Below, one piece after another: positions 1 through 7,961 of a DNA stretch of 40,204 nucleotides. Position 1 is the first letter of the stretch. Each line of letters starts with the position of its first letter. This DNA is from Alkalinema sp. CACIAM 70d. GTDB lineage: Bacteria > Cyanobacteriota > Cyanobacteriia > Leptolyngbyales > Leptolyngbyaceae. The notes beneath the pieces were generated by a model. That model saw only the letters and a list, made by a program, of their open reading frames with translations. It ran no database searches and was not told the origin of the DNA. The stretch lies in assembly GCA_002148405.1 (NCBI GenBank), contig MUGG01000052.1, positions 1-40,204 of the forward strand, given 5' to 3'. Made by a program: the position numbers and the translations under genes.

Positions 1-41
1 GGGTGAGGGCGGAGATTCACTACAACAAGGAGAAGCTCAAT

Positions 42-263
42 ATGTGTTTTACAGGTTCTAGCGATCAGAGCGATCGTGAAGTTCAACATGAGAAACAACG
101 CTTACAGATCCACTTAATCGGTCATTACGATTTCGTGCAGGACACAATTAATCAATTCCATGCCCATCGGATCGCAGACAGGATTCATTGGAGTAAACCG
201 ATGCCGATCGTGCATTCGGACGGGCAATACATCAGCATATTGAGTCGCGAACGGCTGCGTTAA
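42..263 (+). CDS. Small conserved protein (73 aa), paralogue of the 71-aa protein at 37277
   Basis: Function unknown. ATG 42 is chosen over an in-frame GTG at position 3 because AAGGAG lies just upstream and because the protein then matches the length of the paralogue at 37277-37492. The two share a C-terminal half of the pattern (I/V)..(T/A)INQ(F/L)H..R.(A/S)DR(I/V).WS.PMP, then a conserved (G/W)QY(I/V)S and a basic end. No signal peptide, membrane segment or known catalytic motif is visible. Only 41 bases of leader lie in the window, so it cannot be told whether this copy has the hairpin leader seen before the paralogue. A third copy survives as a 3-prime fragment at 1191-1235. Confidence 0.6.
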   Translation: MCFTGSSDQSDREVQHEKQRLQIHLIGHYDFVQDTINQFHAHRIADRIHWSKPMPIVHSDGQYISILSRERLR

Positions 264-415
264 CGATTAAGACGTAAGTGTCCCATAGGTTTCGTTGTCT
301 ATTCCGTGGCCTGTGGGTTCCTTAATGTCATAGTTGGTCTTCCACTTGTAAATTGTTATGGGCGGAGATATTGGTTTGGGAAGAACGCTATACTGAAAGT
401 ATTCTGCCTAAGATC
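215..415. repeat. Diverged ~200-bp direct repeat, copy 1 (left of Uma2 gene)
   Basis: This covers the last codons of the small protein gene and ~150 bases downstream. It aligns by eye with 1191-1395: GGxCAATACATCAGCAT and GCGAACG near the start, then AGGTT.CGTT, a TC(A)ATGT.A.AGTT block and an ACG(C/T)TATACT block near the end. Similarity is imperfect, so the duplication is not recent. The ACGCTATACT block looks like a -10 region and could drive the next gene. Confidence 0.5.
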
Positions 416-523
416 TCAGCCTTGCAAGTTAAAAGTTGATTACGTCGAGATTTTAATGCAATCCAATTTTGGTGTTGTAGGAGATCCATCGATCGATGTA
501 GCCCAGACAAGAGGGAATAAACC

Positions 524-1105
524 ATGACTCAGGCTCTCGAACCCAAACTCTACACTCCCGATGAGTATCTCGCCCTTGAGCTTGCTTCAGAAACTCGCAG
601 TGAATACCGCAATGGAGCAATGATTCCCATGACCGGGGGAACTCCAGACCACAATGAAATCGCCATTAATCTAGCATCCCTGCTCAAATCTGCCTTGCGC
701 GGCAAACCCTACCGGATTTTTGGGGCCGATCAACGGTTGTGGATTCCCGATCGCAACCTCTACACCTATCCCGATGTCATGGTGGTTGAAAAACCGCTAC
801 AACTCCAAACTGGGCGAACTGACACCGTCATGAATCCCTGTTTTATTGCTGAAGTGCTATCCAAATCAACCCAAGATTATGATCATGGCGAAAAGTTCTC
901 TGCTTATCGTTCGATCGATAGCTTTCGGGAATATCTCTTGATCGATCAGTACAGCATCCATGTAGAACACTACGTCAAGACAGCCGCGAATCAATGGCTA
1001 CTTTCAGAATATGATGATCCGACGGTTACGTTGTCCTTGAATACAGCAGCAGCCCAAATCGAAATCATCACCCTCTACGAAAATATTGACATTGATGGGG
1101 TTTGA
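524..1105 (+). CDS. Uma2 family endonuclease-like protein (DUF820)
   Basis: 193 aa, the usual size of the Uma2/DUF820 family, which is greatly expanded in cyanobacteria and has a PD-(D/E)XK nuclease fold. The family signature is readable: an N-terminal YTPDEYLALE segment, SEYRNG..I.M.GGTPDHNEI near residues 26-46, YPDVMVV near residue 82 (candidate metal-binding Asp) and FIAEVLSKST near residue 107 (candidate Glu; the third-position Lys of an ExK motif is a Ser here). The biological role of the family is not settled, and links to mobile DNA are only suggested. It sits between two diverged repeats (215-415 and 1191-1395), as if the gene arrived with or between them. Confidence 0.85.
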   Translation: MTQALEPKLYTPDEYLALELASETRSEYRNGAMIPMTGGTPDHNEIAINLASLLKSALRGKPYRIFGADQRLWIPDRNLYTYPDVMVVEKPLQLQTGRTDTVMNPCFIAEVLSKSTQDYDHGEKFSAYRSIDSFREYLLIDQYSIHVEHYVKTAANQWLLSEYDDPTVTLSLNTAAAQIEIITLYENIDIDGV

Positions 1106-1190
1106 ATCCGGAGGGGCGATCGGGGCTACCCCGTTAACAGTGGACTGCTGCGGGTAATTCCAAAGGGGGCACTTCAAAGGCTGGTATGAT

Positions 1191-1235
1191 GACGGACAAT
1201 ACATCAGCATCCTCAGTTGCGAACGTCAGCGTTAA
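1191..1235 (+). pseudogene. 3-prime fragment of the small-protein family (third copy)
   Basis: In one frame the bases read DGQYISILSCERQR followed by TAA. This is nearly the exact C-terminus of the protein at 42-263 (DGQYISILSRERLR). No upstream coding part is recognisable in frame, so this is a remnant rather than a gene. Confidence 0.6.
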
Positions 1236-1395
1236 TGGCTGAAATGTTGATGACCTAAAGGTTGCGTTAGTTGTTTTGTGCCCGTGAATACCTCAATGTT
1301 AAAGTTATTTTCCTGTCTTTAAAATCTTTACAAATAGAAACAGTGCCTTTTTGGGGGACGTTATACTACTAAGGTGACTCTGCTTGAGATTCCGA
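1191..1395. repeat. Diverged ~200-bp direct repeat, copy 2 (right of Uma2 gene)
   Basis: Partner of 215-415. The two copies are about 980 bp apart and bracket the Uma2 gene. The similarity continues past the truncated small-gene end into noncoding sequence, so the duplicated unit was larger than the coding remnant. The rest of the gap to 1611 (about 215 bases) holds no gene I can support. Confidence 0.5.
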
Positions 1396-1611
1396 GCTGG
1401 AGTGCTAGACAGATTGTATTCCATCTAACAAGAAGTGATGCTGTATCTAATACTGATAATCAATGTCTGCCATTGACCTACATTAGCTTGGTAAACAGAC
1501 CAGATTTTATTCAGGTACCCATATGTCTGAATAATTTGACAAAGATGATTTTTTCCCCTTAGTCAGTCTCAAGTATTAGATGATTGTTTGAAATTTGGAG
1601 AAAGGTTATTA

Positions 1612-3093
1612 GTGACACAAGAGTATGAAGGGTTTAAGAAGGCAGGGAGCTTCTCATTCACGAAGAACGAAATGGAGTTCCAGGGCGAACTGTGTTTGAA
1701 GGAAGCAGCAACAACCCTCGTTCTATATTCAAGCTCATCCTTCGATTGGCATACGAATGTAGATATTTTTGGAATTTTATACGATAGATCGAAAGTGTCA
1801 CTAATCAACTGTGTCACGATGTCAAGTAGCTCTGCAACAAGAGGTAATGAACTTTATAGTTTCTCCACTATTTTTCCTCATTTCGTTATCTTCGGTGATC
1901 AGCATATCAGTTCCTCGTGTCAGATAATTCGTGAACTAAGTTTCACTGTAAATGATGCGGCAGCATTATTCTATGATTTTGATGCGTTTGGCTTAGTCAT
2001 TGATGCGAAGCCGTACATAGAAGACATCGTTGAGGCTATAGCAAAGCAACAAGGTAGAAAAATCGAGATTGGAGAATACCCCGAGATTTTTTACTTTACA
2101 GGCAAATATGAGATACTTAGTGTTGACACAGCCCTTGGCAAAATCTCGGTAACGCATTGTCCCTCATATCAACTGCCAAGTCCAAAAGGTATATACGTCG
2201 ATAATTCAATCACAATTAACATTGGATTCTACTCTTGCCAGTCTATCGATGAAGCAATCACAAGCGTGCTTGATATTTTAAAGTTCTTAGAAGTGATTGC
2301 AGGTAGACCGCAGAACATTTCTGATTTAGTCTTTTGGCCTATAAGCACCCAAGATCATCCCAAGCCTCTCAAGGTTTATTGGTGCATGCAACCACAGTGT
2401 GAACATGATGATAACTCAGATAAACTACGTCCATTTGACCTGCCTTTACAAGCAGCTATTAATTTGGATGAATTTAGCGATGTTTTGGAGCGATGGATGG
2501 AACGACATAACGAGTGGAGAGATGCTAGAGCCCGATTTTCTACAGCATTTGCCTATCAGAACAGTTACAATATCGACCGCATTGTTGGTGCAGCTAATAT
2601 GTTCGACATCCTTCCTGCATGTGCATGTCCAGAATCAGTCACCTTACTGCCTGACCTTGCTGAAGCCCGAGACAATGCACGCAAGGCATTCCGTGCCCTA
2701 CCTCTCAGTCCAGAGCGAGATAGCATTTTAGGCGCGTTAGGACGGATAGGTAAAGCCACATTAAAACGCAAGGTTCGGAGCCGTGCCAAGATAATCACGG
2801 ATGTTGTCAACGATCGATTTCCAGATCTTGAATTAGTTGTAGATCAAGCTATTGACTGCCGGAATTACTATGTCCACGGATCGAATGCAAAGCTTGATTA
2901 CAGTGTGCACTCCGCTCAGGTTCAGTTTTTTACCGATACTCTGGAGTTTATCTTTGCAGCCTCTGACCTTGTAGAATCAGGCTGGGATATTACAGCCTGG
3001 ATCAAACGAGGCTCTACAATGTCTCATCCATTTGCACGATATTGCTTCAATTACTCACAGATGCTTAGCGACTTGAAGAAGATACTCGAATAG
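1612..3093 (+). CDS. ApeA-like HEPN-domain protein, candidate anti-phage ribonuclease
   Basis: 493 aa from GTG 1612, preferred because GGAGAAAGG lies 6 bases upstream. The longer TTG start at 1588 would overlap that site and has no better one. The N-terminal ~300 residues are beta-rich and resemble the ApeA N-terminal domain type, with the GSFSF..NEMEFQGEL opening. The C-terminal ~170 residues are helical and contain RNYYVH at residues 417-422, an R-x4-H HEPN nuclease motif followed by a Gly. Known ApeA proteins are single-gene abortive-infection systems in which the HEPN domain cleaves RNA after phage sensing. Assignment is by motif and layout, so the ligand and target are unknown. Base composition is AT-richer than the housekeeping genes, and neighbours are Uma2 and toxin-antitoxin genes, which fits a horizontally acquired defence cluster. 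Confidence 0.65.
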   Translation: MTQEYEGFKKAGSFSFTKNEMEFQGELCLKEAATTLVLYSSSSFDWHTNVDIFGILYDRSKVSLINCVTMSSSSATRGNELYSFSTIFPHFVIFGDQHISSSCQIIRELSFTVNDAAALFYDFDAFGLVIDAKPYIEDIVEAIAKQQGRKIEIGEYPEIFYFTGKYEILSVDTALGKISVTHCPSYQLPSPKGIYVDNSITINIGFYSCQSIDEAITSVLDILKFLEVIAGRPQNISDLVFWPISTQDHPKPLKVYWCMQPQCEHDDNSDKLRPFDLPLQAAINLDEFSDVLERWMERHNEWRDARARFSTAFAYQNSYNIDRIVGAANMFDILPACACPESVTLLPDLAEARDNARKAFRALPLSPERDSILGALGRIGKATLKRKVRSRAKIITDVVNDRFPDLELVVDQAIDCRNYYVHGSNAKLDYSVHSAQVQFFTDTLEFIFAASDLVESGWDITAWIKRGSTMSHPFARYCFNYSQMLSDLKKILE

Positions 3094-3130
3094 GAAGTAG
3101 TAAGCTACATAATTTTGTTGGAGATATTCG

Positions 3131-3264
3131 GTGAAAGTTGAAGATATCGATGAGACGATTCTCTGCAAGACGGTAAAACCGCTACTGTCTAAGTCACCAA
3201 AGCCGCTTACGAAAAAGCTTAATTGATTGCCAAAGCTACCATCACCTATCTCGACAACCCCTGA
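3131..3264 (+). pseudogene. Decayed small gene (about 43 codons, frameshift and two stops)
   Basis: GTG 3131 starts KVEDIDETILC. After a one-base frame change near 3166 the sequence continues DGKTATV, stop, VTKAAYEKA, stop, LIAKATITYLDNP and a final TGA at 3262. Read together these give a coherent acidic-to-basic small protein, so the segment looks like a gene that decayed in place just upstream of the toxin-antitoxin pair. I do not recognise the family. Confidence 0.45.
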
Positions 3265-3280
3265 TCAAGGAGCCTAACCC

Positions 3281-3517
3281 ATGCAAATCACGATCGATCT
3301 TCCCGATGCACTAGAAATCAGTGAGGCAGACCTCCGCACCGAACTAGCGATTTCACTGTTTCAGCAAGAGCGCATCACTCTCGGTACCGCTAGCCAACTT
3401 GCAGGCTTGCATCAAATTGAATTTCAGCAATTAATCGGCAGTCGTGGAATCTGTATCCATTACGATGTTGAAGAGCTAGAGCAAGACCTCAAAAGCCTGC
3501 ACGAGGAAGGCTGGTAA
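3281..3517 (+). CDS. UPF0175 family protein, putative antitoxin
   Basis: 78 aa. The opening MQITIDLP.ALEISEADLRTELAISLFQQERITLGTA and the following helix-turn-helix-like LAGLHQIEFQQLI are typical of UPF0175 proteins, which commonly precede DUF3368 PIN-type toxins in cyanobacteria. The gene presumably makes a DNA-binding antitoxin that represses its own promoter and masks the partner. The ATG follows AAGGAGCC at good spacing. Its stop overlaps the start of the next gene (TAATG), which implies translational coupling. Confidence 0.8.
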   Translation: MQITIDLPDALEISEADLRTELAISLFQQERITLGTASQLAGLHQIEFQQLIGSRGICIHYDVEELEQDLKSLHEEGW

Positions 3518-4002
3518 TGATCATTGTCAGCAATACCTCACCCATTAGTAATCTGATCATCATCGGTGAAATTGCACTATTGCAGCAGATTTACCCTAAA
3601 GTTCTCATCCCGCCCTCAGTCCATGCCGAGCTGACGCGCTTACCTATTCTTCAGCCCACAATACTTTCTTTACTGGGCATCGGTTGGCTCGAAATCCAGG
3701 CACCCACCAATCTTCAAATTCTACAGCTACTTAATCAGACGCTTGATCCAGGGGAAGCTGAAGCGATCGCCCTTGCCATCGAACTCAGTGCCGATCGGCT
3801 GCTCATTGACGAACGTCTAGGTAGAAACGTTGCAACCAGTTATGGACTGAAACTCAGAGGTCTTGTAGGTATTCTCATTAACGCTAAACAGCAGGGGCTT
3901 CTTCCAGTTCTCAAACCAATTCTCGATCGGTTGATCAACCAAGCAGGCTTTCGAGTTAGTCAAGCGCTCTATGACCGGACACTCAAAGAAGTGGGAGAGT
4001 AA
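3517..4002 (+). CDS. DUF3368 PIN-domain protein, putative toxin (VapC-like)
   Basis: 161 aa, the normal size for DUF3368. Residues 1-12 read MIIVSNTSPISN. The first acidic PIN residue (usually Asp in VapC) is Asn/Ser-like here, as is common for this branch. LDPGEAEAIALA near residues 76-87 and LLIDERLGR near 94-102 supply the other acidic positions. PIN toxins are metal-dependent RNases. The gene overlaps the UPF0175 antitoxin start-to-stop, so the pair is a typical type II toxin-antitoxin operon. Whether the toxin is active cannot be told from sequence alone. Confidence 0.78.
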   Translation: MIIVSNTSPISNLIIIGEIALLQQIYPKVLIPPSVHAELTRLPILQPTILSLLGIGWLEIQAPTNLQILQLLNQTLDPGEAEAIALAIELSADRLLIDERLGRNVATSYGLKLRGLVGILINAKQQGLLPVLKPILDRLINQAGFRVSQALYDRTLKEVGE

Positions 4003-4013
4003 GGCTCAGATAA

Positions 4014-4244
4014 TCTATAAGAATCAGCATCCCAACCATCGTTAAGCGACTAGTTGATCGTAAAGCGTTTGAGGTGGTATTCAGCGATCGTGAGAAAAAA
4101 ATTATTCGTAGCATCCTTGTGAAACTGCTTCTAGATGAAAATCTAAACCTTATCAAGTGGAGCAAACACCACCGGGACAAAAGGCTTCAAGTCAGCGAAA
4201 AATTTATTGTCAGAGCATCTTTTAGTAAAATTCGTGTAAATTAG
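4014..4244 (+). other. Orphan open frame without a standard start
   Basis: 76 codons are open from just after a TAA at 4011 to TAG 4242. The reading is protein-like: PTIVKRLVDRKAFEVVFSD, then REKKIIRSILVKLLLDENLN and a basic end. The only usable initiation codon is GTG 4074 (56 aa). An ATA at 4017 sits where an ATG might once have been. It is either a gene fragment or a pseudogene of an unrecognised small basic protein next to the toxin-antitoxin operon. The remaining bases up to 4355 hold only the leader of the next gene. Confidence 0.3.
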
Positions 4245-4355
4245 ACGCTTTAGCGGTACTAAATTCGTGGAGAGAAGATTATCCTCAGAGAAGATAAAAT
4301 TTTGAATGCATATGTGCATCTGCCTCTAAACCTGGTTTATATTTGGAGGCTAACG

Positions 4356-4991
4356 ATGAAGAAAGACTGGTTGGGTTTTGGAATCACTATCGCGGTGATA
4401 GCTAGCAGTTCAATGATTCCTAAGTCTGCTCACGCGATGAGTCTAGAGCAGTACGCATCAAGTGTGATTGATTTTAGTAGTGAATACTCTGCTAGTAATT
4501 GGTCGGCTTCTCAAGCATTGGGAGTACCTAACACATTCGCTTATGGTGATATTCCAACAGCTTGGGCTCCAAGACCAGCTAACGGAACACAAGAATTTCT
4601 CACTCTAGGATTTTCTACTCCCGTATATGCAAATGGTGCAACTATCCGTGAAACCTACGGCAATGGGTTTGTACGAAAAATTGATGTTTTCGACATTAAT
4701 GATACGCTGCATAACGTGTGGAATGGAATCGATTCAAGTCAACCTGGTTCTCCAGTAGACTTTTTTGCCTCGTGGTCAACTACTTCATTTTTAGTTAAGG
4801 GGCTGAAAATTTACATTGATACTGACCATAATCTTGGTACTTGGGAGGAGATAGATGCTGTCAAATTGCACGGTACAACCATTCCTCCAACGGCTGTGCC
4901 AACCCCCATGTTATTCCCTGGTCTCATTGGCCTAGGTGTCGCGGTTCTGCGTAAGCGTGGGAAAAACGAGAATAAGTCTGCTGAGGCTTAG
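4356..4991 (+). CDS. Secreted PTPA/PEP-CTERM sorting-domain protein
   Basis: 211 aa from ATG 4356, which has GGAGG seven bases upstream. An in-frame ATG at 4302 would add 18 residues before the signal peptide. Residues 1-28 are a classic signal peptide (MKKDWLGFGITIAVIASSS..., AHA cleavage). The middle (SVIDFSSEYSASNWSASQALGVPN) looks like a discoidin/galactose-binding-type beta domain. The end is VPTPMLFPGLIGLGVAVLRKR plus a polar tail, the PTPA variant of PEP-CTERM found in cyanobacteria. Proteins of this type are exported and processed by an exosortase. Ligand and role are unknown. It appears to be a single-gene unit ending at the hairpin at 5007-5032. Confidence 0.8.
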   Translation: MKKDWLGFGITIAVIASSSMIPKSAHAMSLEQYASSVIDFSSEYSASNWSASQALGVPNTFAYGDIPTAWAPRPANGTQEFLTLGFSTPVYANGATIRETYGNGFVRKIDVFDINDTLHNVWNGIDSSQPGSPVDFFASWSTTSFLVKGLKIYIDTDHNLGTWEEIDAVKLHGTTIPPTAVPTPMLFPGLIGLGVAVLRKRGKNENKSAEA

Positions 4992-5006
4992 AGTATAAAT
5001 AACTCT

Positions 5007-5032
5007 GTAGGGTGCGCTGGGATGCACCCTAC
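5007..5032 (+). terminator. Perfect 9-bp inverted repeat after the PTPA-CTERM gene
   Basis: GTAGGGTGC and GCACCCTAC flank an 8-base loop, 15 bases after the stop. There is no T tract, so this is either a weak terminator or a member of the short palindromic repeats of the GTAGGGTGCG type scattered in cyanobacterial genomes. A half-site GTAGGGTG recurs near 5096. The rest of the 510-base gap to gltX shows no gene I can support. Confidence 0.5.
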
Positions 5033-5501
5033 TAATTCTGATGGTTAAGACCAAATGTTTATAGAACTCTAGTCGAAAGTACACTAGTTGCCGCTGTAGG
5101 GTGTTTTCTCTAACATAAATTCATACGTAGTCTTGATTACATTCAATTCGACAAGAAACACTATCCTGAATCTTCTACCTGTCAACGTAAATCCTCTGCC
5201 AGCTCTTGATCCTTAGATTCAAAGCCTAATCGGTGCAGTTTATATCCCAAATTTTGTTGCTTTTGCTATTTACCGCAGTCTAACCAGAAGAGTTGTGGCA
5301 TTACCATTCAAGTTAAGTTAAGGAAATAACACTGCACAAAGCATTCCCTAAGATTCAATAGAATACGAATGATTACTGCCACGGTCAAGATTCACCGTTT
5401 TCCCTTGGAGAATTTTCAGACCATCCCCCAACCAACCCAAACGCAACCAATCCCCTTAGAATGGAGAATGCACAAAAATTGGGTTTTACAAACGGTCTTC
5501 T

Positions 5502-6938
5502 ATGAGCGTTCGAGTTCGCATTGCACCAAGTCCCACCGGCAACCTCCACATCGGTACCGCCAGAACAGCCGTCTTTAACTGGCTCTACGCACGGCACCAA
5601 GGCGGCCAATTCATTCTGCGGATCGAAGACACCGATCTAGAACGATCGAAGCCAGAATACACCCAAAACATCCTAGAAGGCTTGCAATGGCTCGGCTTGA
5701 ACTGGGATGAAGGCCCCGTTTATCAAACCCAGCGCACCGAACTGTACGCCCAAAAAATCCAAGAACTCCTCGACAAAGGGCTCGCCTACCGCGCCTACGA
5801 CACCCCCGAAGAACTCGACGCCATGCGGGAAGCCCAAAAAGCCCGCAACGAAGCCCCCCGCTACGACAACCGCCACCGCAACCTCACCCCAGAGCAAATC
5901 GCCGCCTACGAAGCCGAAGGCCGCACTGCCGTCATCCGCTTCAAAATCGACGACGATCGGGAAATCACCTGGAATGACCTTGTGCGGGGCCAAGTCACCT
6001 GGAAAGGCCGCGACCTCGGCGGAGATATGGTCATTGCCCGAGCTGCCAGCGCCAGCACGATCGGCGCACCGCTGTATAACTTCGTCGTCGTTGTCGATGA
6101 CATTGACATGGGCATCACCCAAGTCATTCGCGGCGAAGATCACATCGGCAACACCCCCAAACAAATCCTGCTCTACGAAGCCCTCGGCGCAACCGTCCCC
6201 GAATTTGGCCACACCCCCCTGATCCTGAACCAACAGGGCGCAAAATTATCCAAACGGGATGGCGTCACCTCCATTTTCGACTTCAAAAAAATGGGCTACA
6301 CCGCCGAAGCGATCGCTAACTACATGACCCTCCTCGGTTGGTCACCCGTGGAAGGCATGGACGAAATTTTCACCCTAGAGCAAGCCGCCAAAGAATTTAG
6401 CTTCGATCGGGTCAACAAAGCCGGAGCCAAATTCGATTGGGATAAACTCAACTGGATTAACGGCCAATACCTGCACAAAATGCCCGCCGCAGAATTAACC
6501 GATCTCCTAATTCCCTACTGGCAGGAAGCCGGTTTTGCCTTCGATCCCATCGCCGATCGCCCTTGGTTAGAGCAACTCACCGCCGTGATTGGCCCCAGCC
6601 TCAGCAAACTGTCGGAAGCGGTGGATATGACCCGTTACCTATTTATGGAAGCCATCGAACCCACAGAAGACGCGATCGCCCACCTGAAGCAAGACGGCGT
6701 CACCGCAGCCCTCCAAGGCATCCTCGATGGCCTGCCCGCAGAAACCCTCACCCAGGACAGCGCCAACGCCCTGATCCAATCCGTTGTGAAAGGCCAAGGC
6801 GTCAAAAAAGGTTTAGTCATGAAGTCCCTGCGGGCAGGCTTAACCGGATCCCTCCAGGGGCCAGACCTAATGCAATCCTGGCTGCTCCTGAACCAGAAAG
6901 GTTGGGATCGCACCCGACTCACCGCCGCGATCGGTTAA
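5502..6938 (+). CDS. gltX: Glutamyl-tRNA synthetase
   Basis: 478 aa, the full length for bacterial GluRS. This class I enzyme charges tRNA-Glu with glutamate in the cytoplasm and, in cyanobacteria, also supplies the Glu-tRNA used for tetrapyrrole synthesis. The catalytic signatures are both present: [13 protein letters not shown] (HIGH-type motif, residues 16-19) and KLSKR (residues 248-252). The C-terminal anticodon-binding helical region is intact. The window does not show a partner gene, so it is probably monocistronic. The 12 bases at its very end, including the stop, are duplicated 17 bases downstream. A strong terminator follows. Confidence 0.97.
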   Translation: MSVRVRIAPSPTGNLHIGTARTAVFNWLYARHQGGQFILRIEDTDLERSKPEYTQNILEGLQWLGLNWDEGPVYQTQRTELYAQKIQELLDKGLAYRAYDTPEELDAMREAQKARNEAPRYDNRHRNLTPEQIAAYEAEGRTAVIRFKIDDDREITWNDLVRGQVTWKGRDLGGDMVIARAASASTIGAPLYNFVVVVDDIDMGITQVIRGEDHIGNTPKQILLYEALGATVPEFGHTPLILNQQGAKLSKRDGVTSIFDFKKMGYTAEAIANYMTLLGWSPVEGMDEIFTLEQAAKEFSFDRVNKAGAKFDWDKLNWINGQYLHKMPAAELTDLLIPYWQEAGFAFDPIADRPWLEQLTAVIGPSLSKLSEAVDMTRYLFMEAIEPTEDAIAHLKQDGVTAALQGILDGLPAETLTQDSANALIQSVVKGQGVKKGLVMKSLRAGLTGSLQGPDLMQSWLLLNQKGWDRTRLTAAIG

Positions 6939-6974
6939 GCAGCGCGATCGGTTAACCGGTTGACGCATACCTCG

Positions 6975-7019
6975 AAAAGCCCATTAGTTGGATGTAAACC
7001 GTCCCCAATGGGCTTTTTT
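6975..7019 (+). terminator. Rho-independent terminator of gltX
   Basis: AAAAGCCCATT at 6975-6985 pairs with AATGGGCTTTT at 7007-7017 (11 bp) around a 21-base loop, ending in a T run. The flanking A run and T run make it usable in both directions. Confidence 0.85.
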
Positions 7020-7152
7020 GTAGAAATTCGTCTAAAAACTAGAAATTCCATCAAGTTTCAGTAATTTTAGTGAATGTCCCCTTGGCATCTCGCCGCTCAG
7101 AAATGTTATGCAAGAGTCAGTTCATCATTTACCTGAATTCTCGATCGTCTCC

Positions 7153-7746
7153 ATGCTGAAAAAACTAAACTGGTTAGCTCCTGCTTTGTCGATTGCGCTT
7201 TTCACAGGCGTTGGTAGCGCGATCGTAGACATGACGATCGCTCAACCCTCCGTTGCCCAAGCTAAGCAAGCTAAACAATCCATCTGGAAAACGTTTTCCC
7301 CTGCGGGTGGTGGCTTTTCGATCTTGATGCCCGGAAATCCACAACAGATCTCCCAATCTTTAAACATTCAAACCGGAGACAAAGTTGAACTCATTGGTTA
7401 TGTAACCGACCTTGGCCCGAAACAAGGCATGTATATGGTCACGTATGCAGACATGCCCTTCGTTGCCAGCAAGGAAAGTAATCTCAGCCAACAAATGCTA
7501 GATGGTGCAATGAACGCTGTTCTTAGTAAGGTTCAGGGCGAGCTGGTTTCGCAACAATCCTTCGCCTTGCAAGGCAATCCAGGTCGTGAAGCCACCTTCC
7601 GTATGAATGGCAATATCACTGGGAAAATTCGGATGTTTCTCGTCGATAATCGCTTCTACCAACTGTTGACACTCACAGCCCAAGAAAAAGCAACAGCCAA
7701 GAGTGTCAATGGTTTCTTCAGTTCTTTTAAGCTGGTAAATAACTAA
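7153..7746 (+). CDS. Exported protein of unknown function
   Basis: 197 aa if started at the ATG at 7153. An in-frame ATG at 7108 would add 15 residues in front of the signal peptide. The N-terminus MLKKLNWLAPALSIALFTGV followed by a hydrophobic stretch and SVAQA is a good signal peptide. The mature part has the pattern W..FSP.GGGFSILMPGNP, then a mid-domain with MYMVTYADMPF and GNPGREATFRM, seen in many cyanobacterial exported proteins of roughly this size. It may adopt a PsbP-like or related alpha/beta fold, but that is inference. It is a single gene between two strong terminators. Confidence 0.75.
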   Translation: MLKKLNWLAPALSIALFTGVGSAIVDMTIAQPSVAQAKQAKQSIWKTFSPAGGGFSILMPGNPQQISQSLNIQTGDKVELIGYVTDLGPKQGMYMVTYADMPFVASKESNLSQQMLDGAMNAVLSKVQGELVSQQSFALQGNPGREATFRMNGNITGKIRMFLVDNRFYQLLTLTAQEKATAKSVNGFFSSFKLVNN

Positions 7747-7766
7747 TTCCGGCCAACCAACTCGGC

Positions 7767-7798
7767 CTTCATCGAGTTGATACTTCATCGAGTTGATA
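7767..7798. repeat. Perfect 16-bp tandem duplication
   Basis: CTTCATCGAGTTGATA occurs twice back to back between the exported-protein gene and its terminator. Confidence 0.9.
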
Positions 7799-7813
7799 TT
7801 TGAGATTTTTCCC

Positions 7814-7857
7814 AAGCAAGTGGGGCGATCTTGTGATCGCCCCACTTGCTTCTTTTT
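7814..7857 (+). terminator. Strong rho-independent terminator
   Basis: A perfect 17-bp stem (7814-7830 with 7835-7851) with a TTGT loop and HIP1-like GCGATC in the stem is followed by CTTTTTT. It ends the transcript of the exported-protein gene. Confidence 0.92.
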
Positions 7858-7961
7858 TGCCAACAACTTTTTTGCCAGCAAAATGTATCCCCTTTGAGAG
7901 TCTTGTCGCCAAAGAAAATGCGTTATCCTCCAAGTAAATTTCATGTCAAGGGCAGGGTATC

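Noticed and set aside
306..527. 73-codon open frame before the Uma2 gene
   Set aside because: It lies in the diverged repeat, has no start signal, and its composition looks random. The matching segment at 1191-1395 does not keep the frame.
5673..6233. 186-codon open frame on the minus strand inside gltX
   Set aside because: Antisense to a well-conserved tRNA synthetase. Its amino-acid make-up (Gly/Val/Asp-rich) is the mirror of the gltX codons and shows no domain.
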